NCBI GenBank assembly: GCA_030753675.1
Contig: JASMBU010000001.1
Coordinates: 62,001-126,000 of the forward strand
Source of the DNA: Methylococcales bacterium
GTDB lineage: Bacteria > Pseudomonadota > Gammaproteobacteria > Methylococcales > Methylomonadaceae
Reading direction: 5' to 3'
DNA: 64,000 bases
Positions 40,426-49,471 of this stretch are shown piece after piece. Position 1 is the first letter of the stretch, and every line of letters starts with the position of its first letter. The notes under the pieces were generated by a model, which saw only the letters and a list, made by a program, of their open reading frames with translations, searched no databases and was not told the DNA's origin. A program made the position numbers and the translations under genes.

Positions 40426-41021
40426 TAGCGCGTCCCAGTCAGAAAGTTTTGTAGTAAATCGTGACCGTGATCGGTCAGAATGGATTCAGGGTGAAATTGA
40501 ACGCCTTCGATGTCGTATTCTTTATGACGGACACCCATGATTTCTTCAATATTGCCGGAACTATCTTCAGTCCATGCTGTAATTTCAAGACAGGCCGGTA
40601 AGGTTTTTTGTTCGATGACTAAAGAATGATAACGTGTCGCTTCAAAAGGATTTTTCAAGCCGGTGAAAACACCGGTGTTATGGTGAAAAATGGGTGAGGT
40701 TTTTCCATGCATAATACGCTTGGCATGGGTTATTTTGCCACCGAAGGCGTGCCCAATACTTTGATGTCCAAGGCAGACACCTAAAATAGGGTAATGCTCA
40801 GAAAAAGTTTTAATAGTTTCTACCGAGATACCTGCTTCATTCGGTGTGCAAGGGCCGGGAGAAATAACTAATTTATCTGGTGCCATGGCTTTAATTTCGT
40901 TAATACTGGTCTGGTCATTACGAACCACTTCAACCTGAGCGCCTAACTCACCTAAATATTGCACTAAATTGTATGTGAATGAGTCGTAGTTATCGACCAT
41001 AACGACTTTAATTGCATTCAT
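40425..41021 (-). CDS. trpG: Anthranilate synthase glutamine amidotransferase subunit
   Basis: TrpG (class I glutamine amidotransferase) supplies ammonia to TrpE and may also serve folate synthesis in place of PabA. The 198-residue protein has [20 protein letters not shown] at the start, the nucleophile in [10 protein letters not shown], and the His-Glu pair in VQFHPESIL. It overlaps trpE by 4 bp and trpD by one base, so the three are tightly coupled. Confidence 0.96.
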   Translation of the reverse strand: MNAIKVVMVDNYDSFTYNLVQYLGELGAQVEVVRNDQTSINEIKAMAPDKLVISPGPCTPNEAGISVETIKTFSEHYPILGVCLGHQSIGHAFGGKITHAKRIMHGKTSPIFHHNTGVFTGLKNPFEATRYHSLVIEQKTLPACLEITAWTEDSSGNIEEIMGVRHKEYDIEGVQFHPESILTDHGHDLLQNFLTGTR

Positions 41022-42508
41022 GATTTTTGGTCCCCTTCTAGACCTGCTTCAGCCATACTGACGGCTTTGAAAATAGCGCGCCCTTTATTCATGGTTTCAT
41101 CCCATTCGTTTCTGGGTACTGAGTCATAGACAATACCGGCTCCGGCTTGAATATGTAATGTTTTATCTTTGATAACAGCGGTACGAATAGCAATTGCAGT
41201 ATCAAGATTTCCAGACCATGAGATATAGCCCACTGCGCCTGAGTATATTCCTCGCTTGACGGGCTCAAATTCGTTAATGATTTCCATCGCCCTTATTTTG
41301 GGTGCACCGCTGACGGTGCCGGCCGGAAAGGTGGCTTCTAAAACATCAAAGGCATTTTTTCCAGGTTGTAACGTTCCGGTAACATTGGAAACAATATGCA
41401 TGACATGGGAGTATCGTTCGACTATCATTTTATCCGTAAGCTCAACGCTACCTGTTGTGGCAATACGACCGGCGTCATTGCGACCTAAATCAATGAGCAT
41501 TAAGTGTTCTGCTAATTCTTTAGGGTCGGATAATAAGTCTTTTTCCAGAGCCGTGTCTTGCTGAACTGTTTCACCCCGAGGTCGTGTGCCAGCAATAGGT
41601 CTAACTGTAACTGTGTTATCTTCTAGGCGCACCAATATTTCAGGTGAAGAGCCCACAATGTAGAAGTCCTCAAGATTGAGGAAATACATGTAAGGTGATG
41701 GGTTTAAACAGCGCAAAGCGCGATAAAGGTCTAAGGCTGGTGCAGAATAAGGGATGGACATGCGTTGCGATAGAACCACTTGCATAATATCACCGGCAAC
41801 AATATAGTCTTTGGCCTTTTTGACAGCATTTTCAAAACCTTCTTGGGTAAATCCGGAGATAAAATCTTGTTCGTCAACCGTGGTGGGTTGTGATTGTTTA
41901 TGCGGTTTCGCAGAACTTTCGCGCAATTGCACAATCAGTGCATCAAGACGATTACACGCTAATGAGTAGGCTTTGGGTTGCTCTGGGCAGGCATGGGTCA
42001 GTAGTAACATCTTTCCAGATAAATTATCAAAGACCAACATTTCATCTGAGACCATTAATAAAATATCAGGTGTTTGTAAGGGGTCAGGCTTGCCTTGATC
42101 CTTTAATTTAGGTTCGATATAGCCAATGGTTTCATAGCCAAAGTAGCCCACAAGACCACCATGAAATCGAGGTAGACCCGGAATATCAGGGACATTAAAT
42201 TGTTCTTTAAAGGTTTCAATCCATCTTAAAGGATTTTCGACGGTGAGTTCTTCTTTGAGTTGACCTTGTTCTTCAATACGAACAGTATGCTCAAAAATTT
42301 TGATTTGTGTTTTGCAGGGCAATCCAATAATAGAGTAACGTCCCCATTGTTCGCCACCATGAACTGACTCAAATAAATACGAGTAGGGTTGGTCTGCTAA
42401 TTTAACATAGGCACTGAGAGGTGTGTCTAAGTCCGCTAGAATTTCACGGGTAATAGGAATTCGGTTATAGCCTTGTTGAGTGTAGTGATTAAATTCGTCT
42501 TCAGTCAT
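41018..42508 (-). CDS. trpE: Anthranilate synthase component I
   Basis: TrpE makes anthranilate from chorismate with ammonia from TrpG. The 496-residue protein has the chorismate-binding C-terminal half with [21 protein letters not shown], the IAGTRPRGE motif, [11 protein letters not shown], and [14 protein letters not shown]. The N-terminal tryptophan-sensing region is present ([19 protein letters not shown]), so feedback inhibition is expected. No Trp-rich leader peptide was found in the 142 bp upstream. TATAAT on the minus strand at 42606-42611 may be the promoter. Confidence 0.96.
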   Translation of the reverse strand: MTEDEFNHYTQQGYNRIPITREILADLDTPLSAYVKLADQPYSYLFESVHGGEQWGRYSIIGLPCKTQIKIFEHTVRIEEQGQLKEELTVENPLRWIETFKEQFNVPDIPGLPRFHGGLVGYFGYETIGYIEPKLKDQGKPDPLQTPDILLMVSDEMLVFDNLSGKMLLLTHACPEQPKAYSLACNRLDALIVQLRESSAKPHKQSQPTTVDEQDFISGFTQEGFENAVKKAKDYIVAGDIMQVVLSQRMSIPYSAPALDLYRALRCLNPSPYMYFLNLEDFYIVGSSPEILVRLEDNTVTVRPIAGTRPRGETVQQDTALEKDLLSDPKELAEHLMLIDLGRNDAGRIATTGSVELTDKMIVERYSHVMHIVSNVTGTLQPGKNAFDVLEATFPAGTVSGAPKIRAMEIINEFEPVKRGIYSGAVGYISWSGNLDTAIAIRTAVIKDKTLHIQAGAGIVYDSVPRNEWDETMNKGRAIFKAVSMAEAGLEGDQKS

Positions 42509-42605
42509 TTGGTCTTACATACAAATATTTAAGTAATGCGTGTTTTTATCGTGGGCAAGTAAACAGTTTTTTTATGTAATCTACCAATGGACCCATCAAT
42601 AGATC

Positions 42606-42611
42606 ATTATA
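42606..42611 (-). promoter_or_regulatory. Candidate -10 element for trpEGDC
   Basis: TATAAT read on the minus strand is a perfect -10 hexamer about 98 bp before the trpE start. It would begin a leader of roughly 90 nt. The -35 is poor. Confidence 0.4.
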
Positions 42612-42650
42612 ACTTTTTTTTGATGGATATTCTTATGGACAGTCATAAAA

Positions 42651-43598
42651 TCATGGATTCTTTACTGAATTTAACCGAACCATTGATTTTATTTCGTTCA
42701 CTAGCCGTGGTGAAATATTACCCGGTTCTTGACTAAAGAGGTTGGCTGTTGCACAGGAGATGCCTAGTTTAAGGGCCTCAGGGAATGATTTATTTTGCTG
42801 ATAGGCTAATGCAAGACCGCCCATAAGAGCATCGCCGCAACCAATGGTGTTGATGGGTTCTTGGTTGGGGAGTCTGTCGCAACGGAGTTGTATGGCGTCC
42901 GTTTGGGTGACGGCAATAATTCCATCTTTGCCAAGTGAAACAATAACTATTTGGATGCCTTGGTGAATAAAATGTTGTGCGGCGTTAATGATTGCGGTGG
43001 TGTGAGTTAATGGATAGCCAACCAGCGCTTCCATTTCAATTAAGTTGGGTTTAATTAAATAAGGGGTTGCTTTGATGCTATTGGCTAGGCTTTGGCCGCT
43101 GCTATCGAGTAATGTCCGGGTATTTTTTTTATGGCAATGGGTGATGATATCGGCATAAAAATGTGAGTTGCAACCTGGTGGCAGACTCCCTGATAAGATG
43201 ACGATGTCATTGGGTTGTATGTTTGCATTGATCTTGTTAATTAAAGCGTTAGTGTCTTTCTCTGTGACGGTAAACCCAGGCGTTCGAATATGCGTTTCTT
43301 GATCAATTGAATGGGTTTGTAGGGTGATGTTTTGGCGTACGAGTCCGGGAACTTGGGAAAAGTCAGTCGTTAATAATGTTGAGTCTAATTGGCGAAAGAG
43401 TTCGGCAGATTGTTGGCCAATAAAGCCAAGGGCGGTTACACGGGTTTTCATTGAGGTAATTGTTTTGGCCACATTAACCCCTTTACCTGCCGGAAATTGG
43501 TGTGCGGCATTGGCGACAAGGTTGCCGGTATTGAGTTGATCTAAGGTGATGATGTGGTCAATTGCCGTATGTGGAGTTACTGTAAATAGGTTGGCCAT
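42651..43598 (-). CDS. PfkB-family sugar kinase, 1-phosphofructokinase-like
   Basis: This 315-residue ribokinase-fold kinase belongs to the 1-phosphofructokinase / tagatose-6-phosphate kinase branch (LacC/FruK). It has TPHTAIDHIITLDQL at the start, AGKGVNVAKTI for sugar binding, LSGSLPPGC, and the PfkB signature with anion hole and catalytic base in NTIGCGDALMGGLAL. Without a fructose PTS nearby the true substrate is open. Fructose-1-phosphate or a related hexose phosphate is likely. It is upstream of trpE in the same direction but separated by 142 bp and a likely promoter. Confidence 0.85.
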   Translation of the reverse strand: MANLFTVTPHTAIDHIITLDQLNTGNLVANAAHQFPAGKGVNVAKTITSMKTRVTALGFIGQQSAELFRQLDSTLLTTDFSQVPGLVRQNITLQTHSIDQETHIRTPGFTVTEKDTNALINKINANIQPNDIVILSGSLPPGCNSHFYADIITHCHKKNTRTLLDSSGQSLANSIKATPYLIKPNLIEMEALVGYPLTHTTAIINAAQHFIHQGIQIVIVSLGKDGIIAVTQTDAIQLRCDRLPNQEPINTIGCGDALMGGLALAYQQNKSFPEALKLGISCATANLFSQEPGNISPRLVNEIKSMVRLNSVKNP

Positions 43599-43718
43599 AG
43601 GATGAAGAAAAAAGGCTGAGAGTGAATTTTATTTTATTATAGCGCTATTTGATGGCGGCGTATTTAGGCGGTTAAATTATGCTACTCTAATAGTTTTTTT
43701 AAAGGACGATTGAAGAAA

Positions 43719-44138
43719 ATGACAACGAGAATTAAATGGGTGGGTGATGCGATGTTTGTGGGTGAATCGGAAAGTGGTCATGCCGTTGTTATGGATGGAC
43801 CGCCTGAAAATGGGGGGCGGAATATGGGTGTTCGACCCATGGAGATGTTGTTGTTAGGAATGGGCGGTTGTACAACCTTTGATGTGATCCATATTTTGAA
43901 AAAGGGTCGCCATGAGGTGACTGACTGTGTAGCGGAAATTAGCGCTGAGCGTGTTGATACGGTGCCGATGGTTTTCAGTCGTATCCATGTGCACTTCATT
44001 GTTACCGGGCGGAAACTTAAAGAAGCGGTCGTACAGCGCGCTATTCAATTGTCGGCAGAAAAGTATTGCTCGGCTTCAATAATGTTAGAGAAGTCAGTTG
44101 AAATTACCCATGATTTTGAATTAATAGATATCGACTAG
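43719..44138 (+). CDS. OsmC family protein, YhfA-like
   Basis: OsmC-fold proteins often reduce organic peroxides with two cysteines. This 139-residue member is closest to E. coli YhfA, whose role is unclear. Visible blocks are RIKWVGDAMFVGESESGH, PMEMLLLGMGGCTTFDVIHIL (first Cys), and LSAEKYCSASIMLEKS (second Cys). Both cysteines of the OsmC pair are therefore present. A TTG 9 bp upstream is in frame, but MTTRIKWV aligns best with YhfA and leaves room from the AAAGGA SD site. Confidence 0.88.
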   Translation: MTTRIKWVGDAMFVGESESGHAVVMDGPPENGGRNMGVRPMEMLLLGMGGCTTFDVIHILKKGRHEVTDCVAEISAERVDTVPMVFSRIHVHFIVTGRKLKEAVVQRAIQLSAEKYCSASIMLEKSVEITHDFELIDID

Positions 44139-44143
44139 TTAGA

Positions 44144-44623
44144 TCATTTGTTTTTATGGGTGGTATTAGTAAGCGCCTCTTGAATAGAGCGAAACTCATC
44201 TTGTTTTGGGCGATAAAGAAAAAAGGCTAATCCTGAGAGTAGAGAAAAGATATAGAGGGTATTAATGGGGTCGCCCCAAAGGTATAAGGCAATACCATAA
44301 AAGCCAATTGAGTCGGCGGCTAACATGGAGATGAGAGTGGTCAACTGGTACCGTGATTTTGCGGTTTTATTGCCGGGCATGGTGTGGTTTAGGCGTACCA
44401 TGATATGACGGATAAGATTGGTAATAGGGAATGTGATGATGGCTAGGCCATAGAAAACAGTGCGTATAAAGACCAATGAAGTATTTGGCGGATTGAGGCG
44501 GTATTGATCACCATTGAGGTGACCTATTAAGGTGATAGTGATGAGTGCTATGACTAAAGCGCTCCATATCAGCCAGGGGATAAAGAGATCTTTTTGTTGC
44601 ACTGGCTTTGATAGGTTATTCAT
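44144..44623 (-). CDS. Hypothetical membrane protein paired with a CPBP protease
   Basis: I do not recognise this 159-residue protein. Four hydrophobic segments are visible at about 15-34, 48-66, 92-112 and 118-137, so it should lie in the inner membrane. It ends in a short polar tail. It overlaps the upstream CPBP protease gene by 8 bp and is the second gene of that pair, which suggests linked function or a shared transcript. No catalytic motif is seen. Its stop lies 5 bp from the convergent OsmC-type gene. Confidence 0.7.
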   Translation of the reverse strand: MNNLSKPVQQKDLFIPWLIWSALVIALITITLIGHLNGDQYRLNPPNTSLVFIRTVFYGLAIITFPITNLIRHIMVRLNHTMPGNKTAKSRYQLTTLISMLAADSIGFYGIALYLWGDPINTLYIFSLLSGLAFFLYRPKQDEFRSIQEALTNTTHKNK

Positions 44624-45221
44624 GATGGGTATCGGTTTTATTTAGGCGGCGGTAAGTGTGGGCGATGACTAAAAAGGCGAGGAAGTCATAGAGTCCATGG
44701 GTCACAATAGGGATGAGTAAATTACGTGAAGTCTCAATATCTAATAACAGGCCTAAGTAAACACTAACCAGTGCGGCTAATAAGAAGTAAAGGAGTGTAA
44801 CGGCATGTACCAGTCCAAATAAAAGACTGCTAACAATAAGTCCTGTCAGCATTCCCCAAGAACTTTCCATCCACGGCTGGATAACACCTCTAAATAGGAT
44901 TTCTTCAGAGATGCCGGCTATCGACGCTAAGATGAGCAAATCGGACCAGTGATAACGATGCAATATGGGGCCGAGCATATCGAGTAAGAGCGTTCTTATT
45001 TTTACTAAGGGTTTTAGATTGAGTTGATAAAGCACTAGAAAAATTACAAAGATCGGAAGTGTGGCAATAATGCCGTGGAAAAAGGCTGTTTCTGAAAAGT
45101 ATAATGATGCAAATGGGTTGATGTCGCCCGCCCAGCCTAAGGCTAGGGCAATACCAATGAGTGAGCTTTCAAAGATGCAGGCTTGTTTGAAGAAGTTTTT
45201 ACTGTTAATGGGTGTGGTCAT
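44616..45221 (-). CDS. CPBP family intramembrane metalloprotease
   Basis: This is a 201-residue membrane protein of the CPBP (Abi, CAAX-protease-like) family, with about six hydrophobic helices. The metal-binding motifs are EEILFRG at about residue 106 and HAVTLLYF and HGLYDFLAF further on, which supply the paired Glu and His residues. Family members cleave prenylated proteins, peptides or anti-sigma factors. The substrate here is unknown. dcd starts 31 bp upstream in the same direction. Confidence 0.88.
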   Translation of the reverse strand: MTTPINSKNFFKQACIFESSLIGIALALGWAGDINPFASLYFSETAFFHGIIATLPIFVIFLVLYQLNLKPLVKIRTLLLDMLGPILHRYHWSDLLILASIAGISEEILFRGVIQPWMESSWGMLTGLIVSSLLFGLVHAVTLLYFLLAALVSVYLGLLLDIETSRNLLIPIVTHGLYDFLAFLVIAHTYRRLNKTDTHHE

Positions 45222-45251
45222 GAGCGCTGGAATTAGGTTGAGGTTTATCGG

Positions 45252-45818
45252 TTACGCTTTGGGTAATGTGACACCTTCTTGCCCCTGGTATTTTCCGTTG
45301 CGATCTTTATAAGAGGTTTCACAAACCTCGTTGGCACCAAAAAATAACATTTGGGCGACGCCTTCATTAGCGTATATTTTTGCAGGTAAAGGTGTGGTGT
45401 TAGAAAACTCTAAGGTCACGTGACCTTCCCACTCAGGTTCTAACGGCGTTACATTGACAATGATTCCGCAACGCGCATAGGTCGATTTGCCTAAGCAAAT
45501 GGTGAGTACATCCCGCGGTATTTTAAAAAACTCGATAGTCCGAGCCAGTGCAAAAGAGTTAGGCGGTATGATGCAAACATCCGACTTTACATCGACAAAA
45601 CTATTTTGGTCAAAATCTTTGGGGTCGACAATGGCAGAATTAATATTAGTAAAAATCTTAAATTCATCAGAGCAGCGAACATCGTAACCATAACTTGACG
45701 TGCCAAAAGAGATTGCGCGTTCCTCTGCTTGGTGTCTAACTTGATTGTCGACAAAGGGCGTTATCATGTCGTGTTGCAGCGCCATGCGGCGTATCCATTT
45801 ATCGGGTTTAATGCTCAT
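45252..45818 (-). CDS. dcd: dCTP deaminase
   Basis: Dcd deaminates dCTP to dUTP, which feeds the ThyA substrate pool. The 188-residue trimeric enzyme shows [12 protein letters not shown], the [21 protein letters not shown] block with the catalytic region after [12 protein letters not shown], and [32 protein letters not shown]. It leads a minus-strand run with the CPBP protease and its partner. The codons for EGHVTLE include a perfect 16-bp palindrome (45412-45427), most likely a coincidence of coding. Confidence 0.96.
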   Translation of the reverse strand: MSIKPDKWIRRMALQHDMITPFVDNQVRHQAEERAISFGTSSYGYDVRCSDEFKIFTNINSAIVDPKDFDQNSFVDVKSDVCIIPPNSFALARTIEFFKIPRDVLTICLGKSTYARCGIIVNVTPLEPEWEGHVTLEFSNTTPLPAKIYANEGVAQMLFFGANEVCETSYKDRNGKYQGQEGVTLPKA

Positions 45819-46051
45819 GTTTTTTCGCTATTGGTTGGTTGTTTTTAAGGAATTGGCCACGTTAAAGAACGTTTCTATTTCAGGGTGTGTCACTGGTTTG
45901 ATATAGATTAGCAGTGCTATTTTAACATGACCCTTAAGGTTTACAGCAGAGAATTGTAGGGGTTTTGTTAAAGGGGTGGTAGTGATTCGGTTATGTTGAG
46001 GGTAAATGAGATAAGGGTATCGCTATTAAGGTGGGGTTGATCAAGGTATAG

Positions 46052-46080
46052 TTGACACTTTTTTAATATACTTTTAATGG
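46052..46080 (+). promoter_or_regulatory. Candidate sigma-70 promoter of dgkA-eptA
   Basis: A perfect TTGACA at 46052-46057 and TAATGG at 46075-46080 are spaced 17 bp apart. The start point near 46087 gives a 72-nt leader to the chosen dgkA start and leaves too little room for the upstream in-frame ATG at 46096. The rest of the 340-bp gap after dcd (45819-46158) shows no gene. Confidence 0.6.
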
Positions 46081-46158
46081 CGTGGTTCAGCGGTTATGAT
46101 TGTGGCCAAAGATGATGTCTTGACGCCTGATTCAATCAGCATTTATAGGGTTACTGGG

Positions 46159-46515
46159 ATGAAAAAACTCGACGGATTTGCGCATTTTATTCATGCGTTT
46201 AAGTGGTCTATGGCTGGATTTAAAGCGGCTTTTAGTGGTGAGGCTGCCTTTCGACAGGAAGTTGTTTTATTCATTGTGTTAGCGCCGATTGGGATTGTCC
46301 TAGGTGATAATGGGCTTGAGCGCGCCTTGTTGGTGGGTTGTTTGTTGTTGGTATTAGTGGCTGAGTTATTAAATACGGCAATCGAGTCGGTTGTTGATCG
46401 AGTGGGTTTGGATTATCACGATTTATCCAAGCGCGCTAAAGATTTAGGATCCGCCGCTGTTTTTGTGGCGTTGGTAACCGTCGGTGTTGTTTGGGGTCTG
46501 GTTTTATTAGGGTAA
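46159..46515 (+). CDS. dgkA: Diacylglycerol kinase
   Basis: DgkA rephosphorylates diacylglycerol left in the inner membrane when phospholipid head groups are used, as in EptA action. The 118-residue form has three membrane helices, GEAAFRQE at about 27-34, and the active-site VAELLNTAIESVVDRVG and KDLGSAAVFVAL blocks. The frame is open from 46096. The later ATG fits the promoter position, an AGGG SD site 8 nt upstream, and E. coli DgkA (122 residues). It lies before eptA, a known functional pairing. Confidence 0.9.
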   Translation: MKKLDGFAHFIHAFKWSMAGFKAAFSGEAAFRQEVVLFIVLAPIGIVLGDNGLERALLVGCLLLVLVAELLNTAIESVVDRVGLDYHDLSKRAKDLGSAAVFVALVTVGVVWGLVLLG

Positions 46516-46546
46516 GCATTGAGAAGTTTAGGGGTTGTGAAAAGTA

Positions 46547-48172
46547 ATGGGGTCGGGATTGAAATTTAAAGTAAGTAGCGCTAAATTGTCCGTGTTGTTG
46601 GCATTGTTTTTAGTTGTTTTTCATAATAATTCTTTTTGGCGCGCACTCTTAAAAGTCTTTGATGTAACGTGGAGTGAGCATATTGCTTTTCTTGTCGCGG
46701 TTTTTGTTGCGTTAGTTGTTTTTCTTAACCTGATGTTTACCTTGTTAAGTGGGCGTTACTTGCTCAAGCCGGTGGCTATATTATTCGTGATTGCCGCTTC
46801 ATTTGCCAGCCATTTCATGGACTCATATGGTGTTTTGATGGAGCGAAATATGCTTTTGAATGCGCTTCAAACCGATATCGGTGAGACCTATGAATTGGTT
46901 AATATTCAGATGGTTTTGAAGGTAACCCTGTTAGGGCTTTTGCCCGCTGGATTAATTTATTATGCAGATATTGATCGAAGTTCAGGGGTGAAGCGCTTTG
47001 TTCGTTTGAAAGTGGTTTTTATGAGCTTGCTGATAATGGCAAGTATTGCGGGTGTCTTTTTTCAAGAGTTTGCGTCGATGGTCAGAAATGAGCGTCATTT
47101 GCGGCATTTAATTAATCCGATTAATTTTAGTTACGCATTGATAACGCTGGCGAAAAGAAATTTAACAGCGGGCCCCGTGGTCATTCAAGCGATTGGTGAA
47201 GATGCTGTGCTAGGCAATTTTCAGCAGCCAGGTGAGAAAAATAAATTATTTATTTTGGTGGTGGGAGAGACGGCGCGCGCTCAAAACTTTTCGCTAAATG
47301 GTTATGAGCGACCAACCAACCCGGTATTAGAGAAGGAAAACCTTATTAACTTTAGTGCCGTGACTTCTTGTGGTACGGCAACGGCAACGTCACTGCCTTG
47401 TATGTTTTCTAAATTTAATCGTAGTGATTATTCGCATGCTAAAGGGCGCGCTTATGAGAATTTATTGGATGTGCTTCAAACAGCCGGTGTTGGCGTCTTG
47501 TGGCGAGAGAATAACTCGGGCTGTAAGGGCGTGTGTGACCGCGTTGATACAGATGAGTTAGTAGAGGCTGATGTGGTCGAGTTTTGTGCGACTGGAGAGT
47601 GTTTTGATGAGGTTTTATTGGCTAATCTTCAGGATTATGTATCGACGTTGAAAAAAGATACGGTCATTGTGTTGCATCAAAAAGGCAGTCATGGGCCATC
47701 GTACTATTTGAGATATCCTGAAGCTTTTGCTGTTTTTAAGCCGGTGTGTACGACTAATCAATTGCAAAATTGCCAGCAATCAGAAATTACTAATGGGTAT
47801 GATAATACGATTCTTTATACCGATTATTTTTTAGGGCAAGTGATTGGTTTTTTGAAACAAAATTCTGTGCAATTTAGTACCGCAATGCTTTACCTTTCAG
47901 ACCATGGGGAGTCTTTAGGTGAGAATAATCTTTATCTGCATGGCCTGCCTTATATGATGGCTCCAGCCGAACAAACCCATATTCCAATGGCGTTATGGTT
48001 GCCGGATGTGGCTTATGGTCAGCGGTGGAGTCGGTCCTGTCTTGACAAAGCCAGTCAACGTCCTTTGTCGCATGACAATTTGTTTCATTCCGTGTTGGGT
48101 TTTATGGGCGTACAAACAAAGGTTTATTCAACAGAATTGGATTTTTTTTCCAATTGCCAGTTGAAGCAATAA
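46547..48172 (+). CDS. eptA: Phosphoethanolamine transferase, EptA type
   Basis: EptA adds phosphoethanolamine to lipid A and lowers sensitivity to cationic peptides. The 541-residue protein has five N-terminal membrane helices (to about 175) and a periplasmic alkaline-phosphatase-fold domain. Zinc ligand Glu241 is in VVGETARAQNFS, the nucleophile is Thr277 in SCGTATATSLPCMFS, and SDHGESLGENNLYLHG holds further ligands. The length is like E. coli EptA (547). The diacylglycerol released is consumed by the neighbouring DgkA. Confidence 0.94.
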   Translation: MGSGLKFKVSSAKLSVLLALFLVVFHNNSFWRALLKVFDVTWSEHIAFLVAVFVALVVFLNLMFTLLSGRYLLKPVAILFVIAASFASHFMDSYGVLMERNMLLNALQTDIGETYELVNIQMVLKVTLLGLLPAGLIYYADIDRSSGVKRFVRLKVVFMSLLIMASIAGVFFQEFASMVRNERHLRHLINPINFSYALITLAKRNLTAGPVVIQAIGEDAVLGNFQQPGEKNKLFILVVGETARAQNFSLNGYERPTNPVLEKENLINFSAVTSCGTATATSLPCMFSKFNRSDYSHAKGRAYENLLDVLQTAGVGVLWRENNSGCKGVCDRVDTDELVEADVVEFCATGECFDEVLLANLQDYVSTLKKDTVIVLHQKGSHGPSYYLRYPEAFAVFKPVCTTNQLQNCQQSEITNGYDNTILYTDYFLGQVIGFLKQNSVQFSTAMLYLSDHGESLGENNLYLHGLPYMMAPAEQTHIPMALWLPDVAYGQRWSRSCLDKASQRPLSHDNLFHSVLGFMGVQTKVYSTELDFFSNCQLKQ

Positions 48173-48175
48173 AAT

Positions 48176-48213
48176 AACCCGTAGTGATGGACGGCTATCA
48201 GGGTTGTTCTTTT
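48176..48213 (+). terminator. Possible terminator after eptA
   Basis: AACCC and GGGTT pair across an inner TGAT-ATCA helix, with a 4-base bulge (GTAG), and are followed by GTTCTTTTTT. The bulge weakens the call. Confidence 0.4.
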
Positions 48214-48221
48214 TAATGGTG

Positions 48222-49307
48222 CTACTGAATTATAATATTGCCAAATTTAGCGCTATGGTCTTTGCTGTGTAGCGATAGTTTAGCGGTCATTTTTCGGGCA
48301 ATTTTACGGTACATGGCTGCGGCTTGGCCGTCAGGGTTGTGTGCGACTGTTGGCGTTCCGGTGTCTGTTAGTTGGCGGATAGTAATGTCGAGGGGTAGCT
48401 CGCCTAACAAGGGAACTGCATTTTTTTCAGCCATGGATGAACCGCCACCGGTTCCAAAAATAGCTTCTTCATGGCCGCATTCGCTACAAATATGAACACT
48501 CATGTTTTCCACGATACCTAATACCGGGATGTTGACCTTGTTGAACATCCCTAGCCCTCGCTGGGCATCTAATAATGCAATATCTTGCGGTGTAGTGACA
48601 ATAATAGCCGCGGTTACAGGAATTTGTTGTGCGAGTGTTAGTTGGATGTCGCCGGTTCCCGGTGGTAAGTCAATTAACAGATAGTCAAGGTTGTCCCAGT
48701 TAGTATCATTAAGGAGTTGTTGTAAGGCATTGGTAACCATGGGGCCACGCCAAATCATGGGTTGGTCTTGATCAATTAAATAGCCAATGGAATTGGTTTG
48801 AATACCGAAAGCAATTTTGGGCTCCATTGTCTTACCGTCATTACTGTTTGGGCGGCCTGAGAGGCCGAGCATGGTTGGAATGCTCGGGCCATAGATATCG
48901 GCATCTAGAATGCCGACATTGGCGCCTTCAGCCGATAATGCTAGAGCAAGGTTCGTCGATGTTGTTGATTTACCAACGCCCCCTTTTCCAGAGGCAACAG
49001 CGATTATGTTTTTAATGTTAGGCTGGAGTTTAAGGGCTTTTTGAACAGTGTGGCTGGCAATGTCATAGTCAATGGTGATGTCAAGCGAATCAAGACCTAT
49101 CAAAGGCGTAAGGGCCTGAGTAATGGATTCTTTGAGTTGGTTTTCATAGCCCTTAGCGGGATAGCCTAGCGTGATTTTTAGATCAACATGGGATCCTTGC
49201 GTGCCAAGATGCGTAACGGCTTTGGCGCTGATTAGGTCAGTTTCTAAATAAGGTTCTATGAGCGTTGTTAAGGCGGTATTAATAGCGGTTTTAAGATCGC
49301 TGGACAT
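48222..49307 (-). CDS. apbC: Iron-sulfur cluster carrier protein ApbC/Mrp
   Basis: ApbC is a P-loop ATPase that binds and passes on [4Fe-4S] clusters. The 361-residue protein has an N-terminal MIP18-like domain (about 1-85). The deviant Walker A GKGGVGKST is at 107-115, the DIYGPSIPTMLG block follows, and the cluster-binding C-x2-C lies in HICSECGHEE. It is divergent from metG across about 165 bp. This apbC|metG order ahead of rsxABCDGE is seen in many Gammaproteobacteria and fits with the Fe-S proteins RsxB, RsxC and Nth nearby. Confidence 0.95.
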   Translation of the reverse strand: MSSDLKTAINTALTTLIEPYLETDLISAKAVTHLGTQGSHVDLKITLGYPAKGYENQLKESITQALTPLIGLDSLDITIDYDIASHTVQKALKLQPNIKNIIAVASGKGGVGKSTTSTNLALALSAEGANVGILDADIYGPSIPTMLGLSGRPNSNDGKTMEPKIAFGIQTNSIGYLIDQDQPMIWRGPMVTNALQQLLNDTNWDNLDYLLIDLPPGTGDIQLTLAQQIPVTAAIIVTTPQDIALLDAQRGLGMFNKVNIPVLGIVENMSVHICSECGHEEAIFGTGGGSSMAEKNAVPLLGELPLDITIRQLTDTGTPTVAHNPDGQAAAMYRKIARKMTAKLSLHSKDHSAKFGNIIIQ

Positions 49308-49471
49308 GCGTTGAACTCCGTGCGTACGAGTAGTTTTTTTAATTGCAGTATATTTTACAGGTTACAAGGCATTTTGTATGTGGATTAACCGTTGAGAGCA
49401 ACATTTAATGTCTGGTTTATGCAATAATTAATGGTTAATTATCATATAGATTTTAATAGCCACTTACATTT

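Noticed and set aside
38575-42508. Fused trpG-trpD or trpC-trpF as in E. coli
   Set aside because: All four trp genes are separate, complete single-domain frames.
42546-42596. Short minus-strand frame ahead of trpE as a trp leader peptide
   Set aside because: The 16 codons contain no Trp, and no competing terminator/antiterminator hairpins were found before trpE.
46096-46158. Upstream ATG of dgkA
   Set aside because: It lies 9 nt from the predicted transcript start, lacks an SD site, and adds 21 residues not seen in the family.
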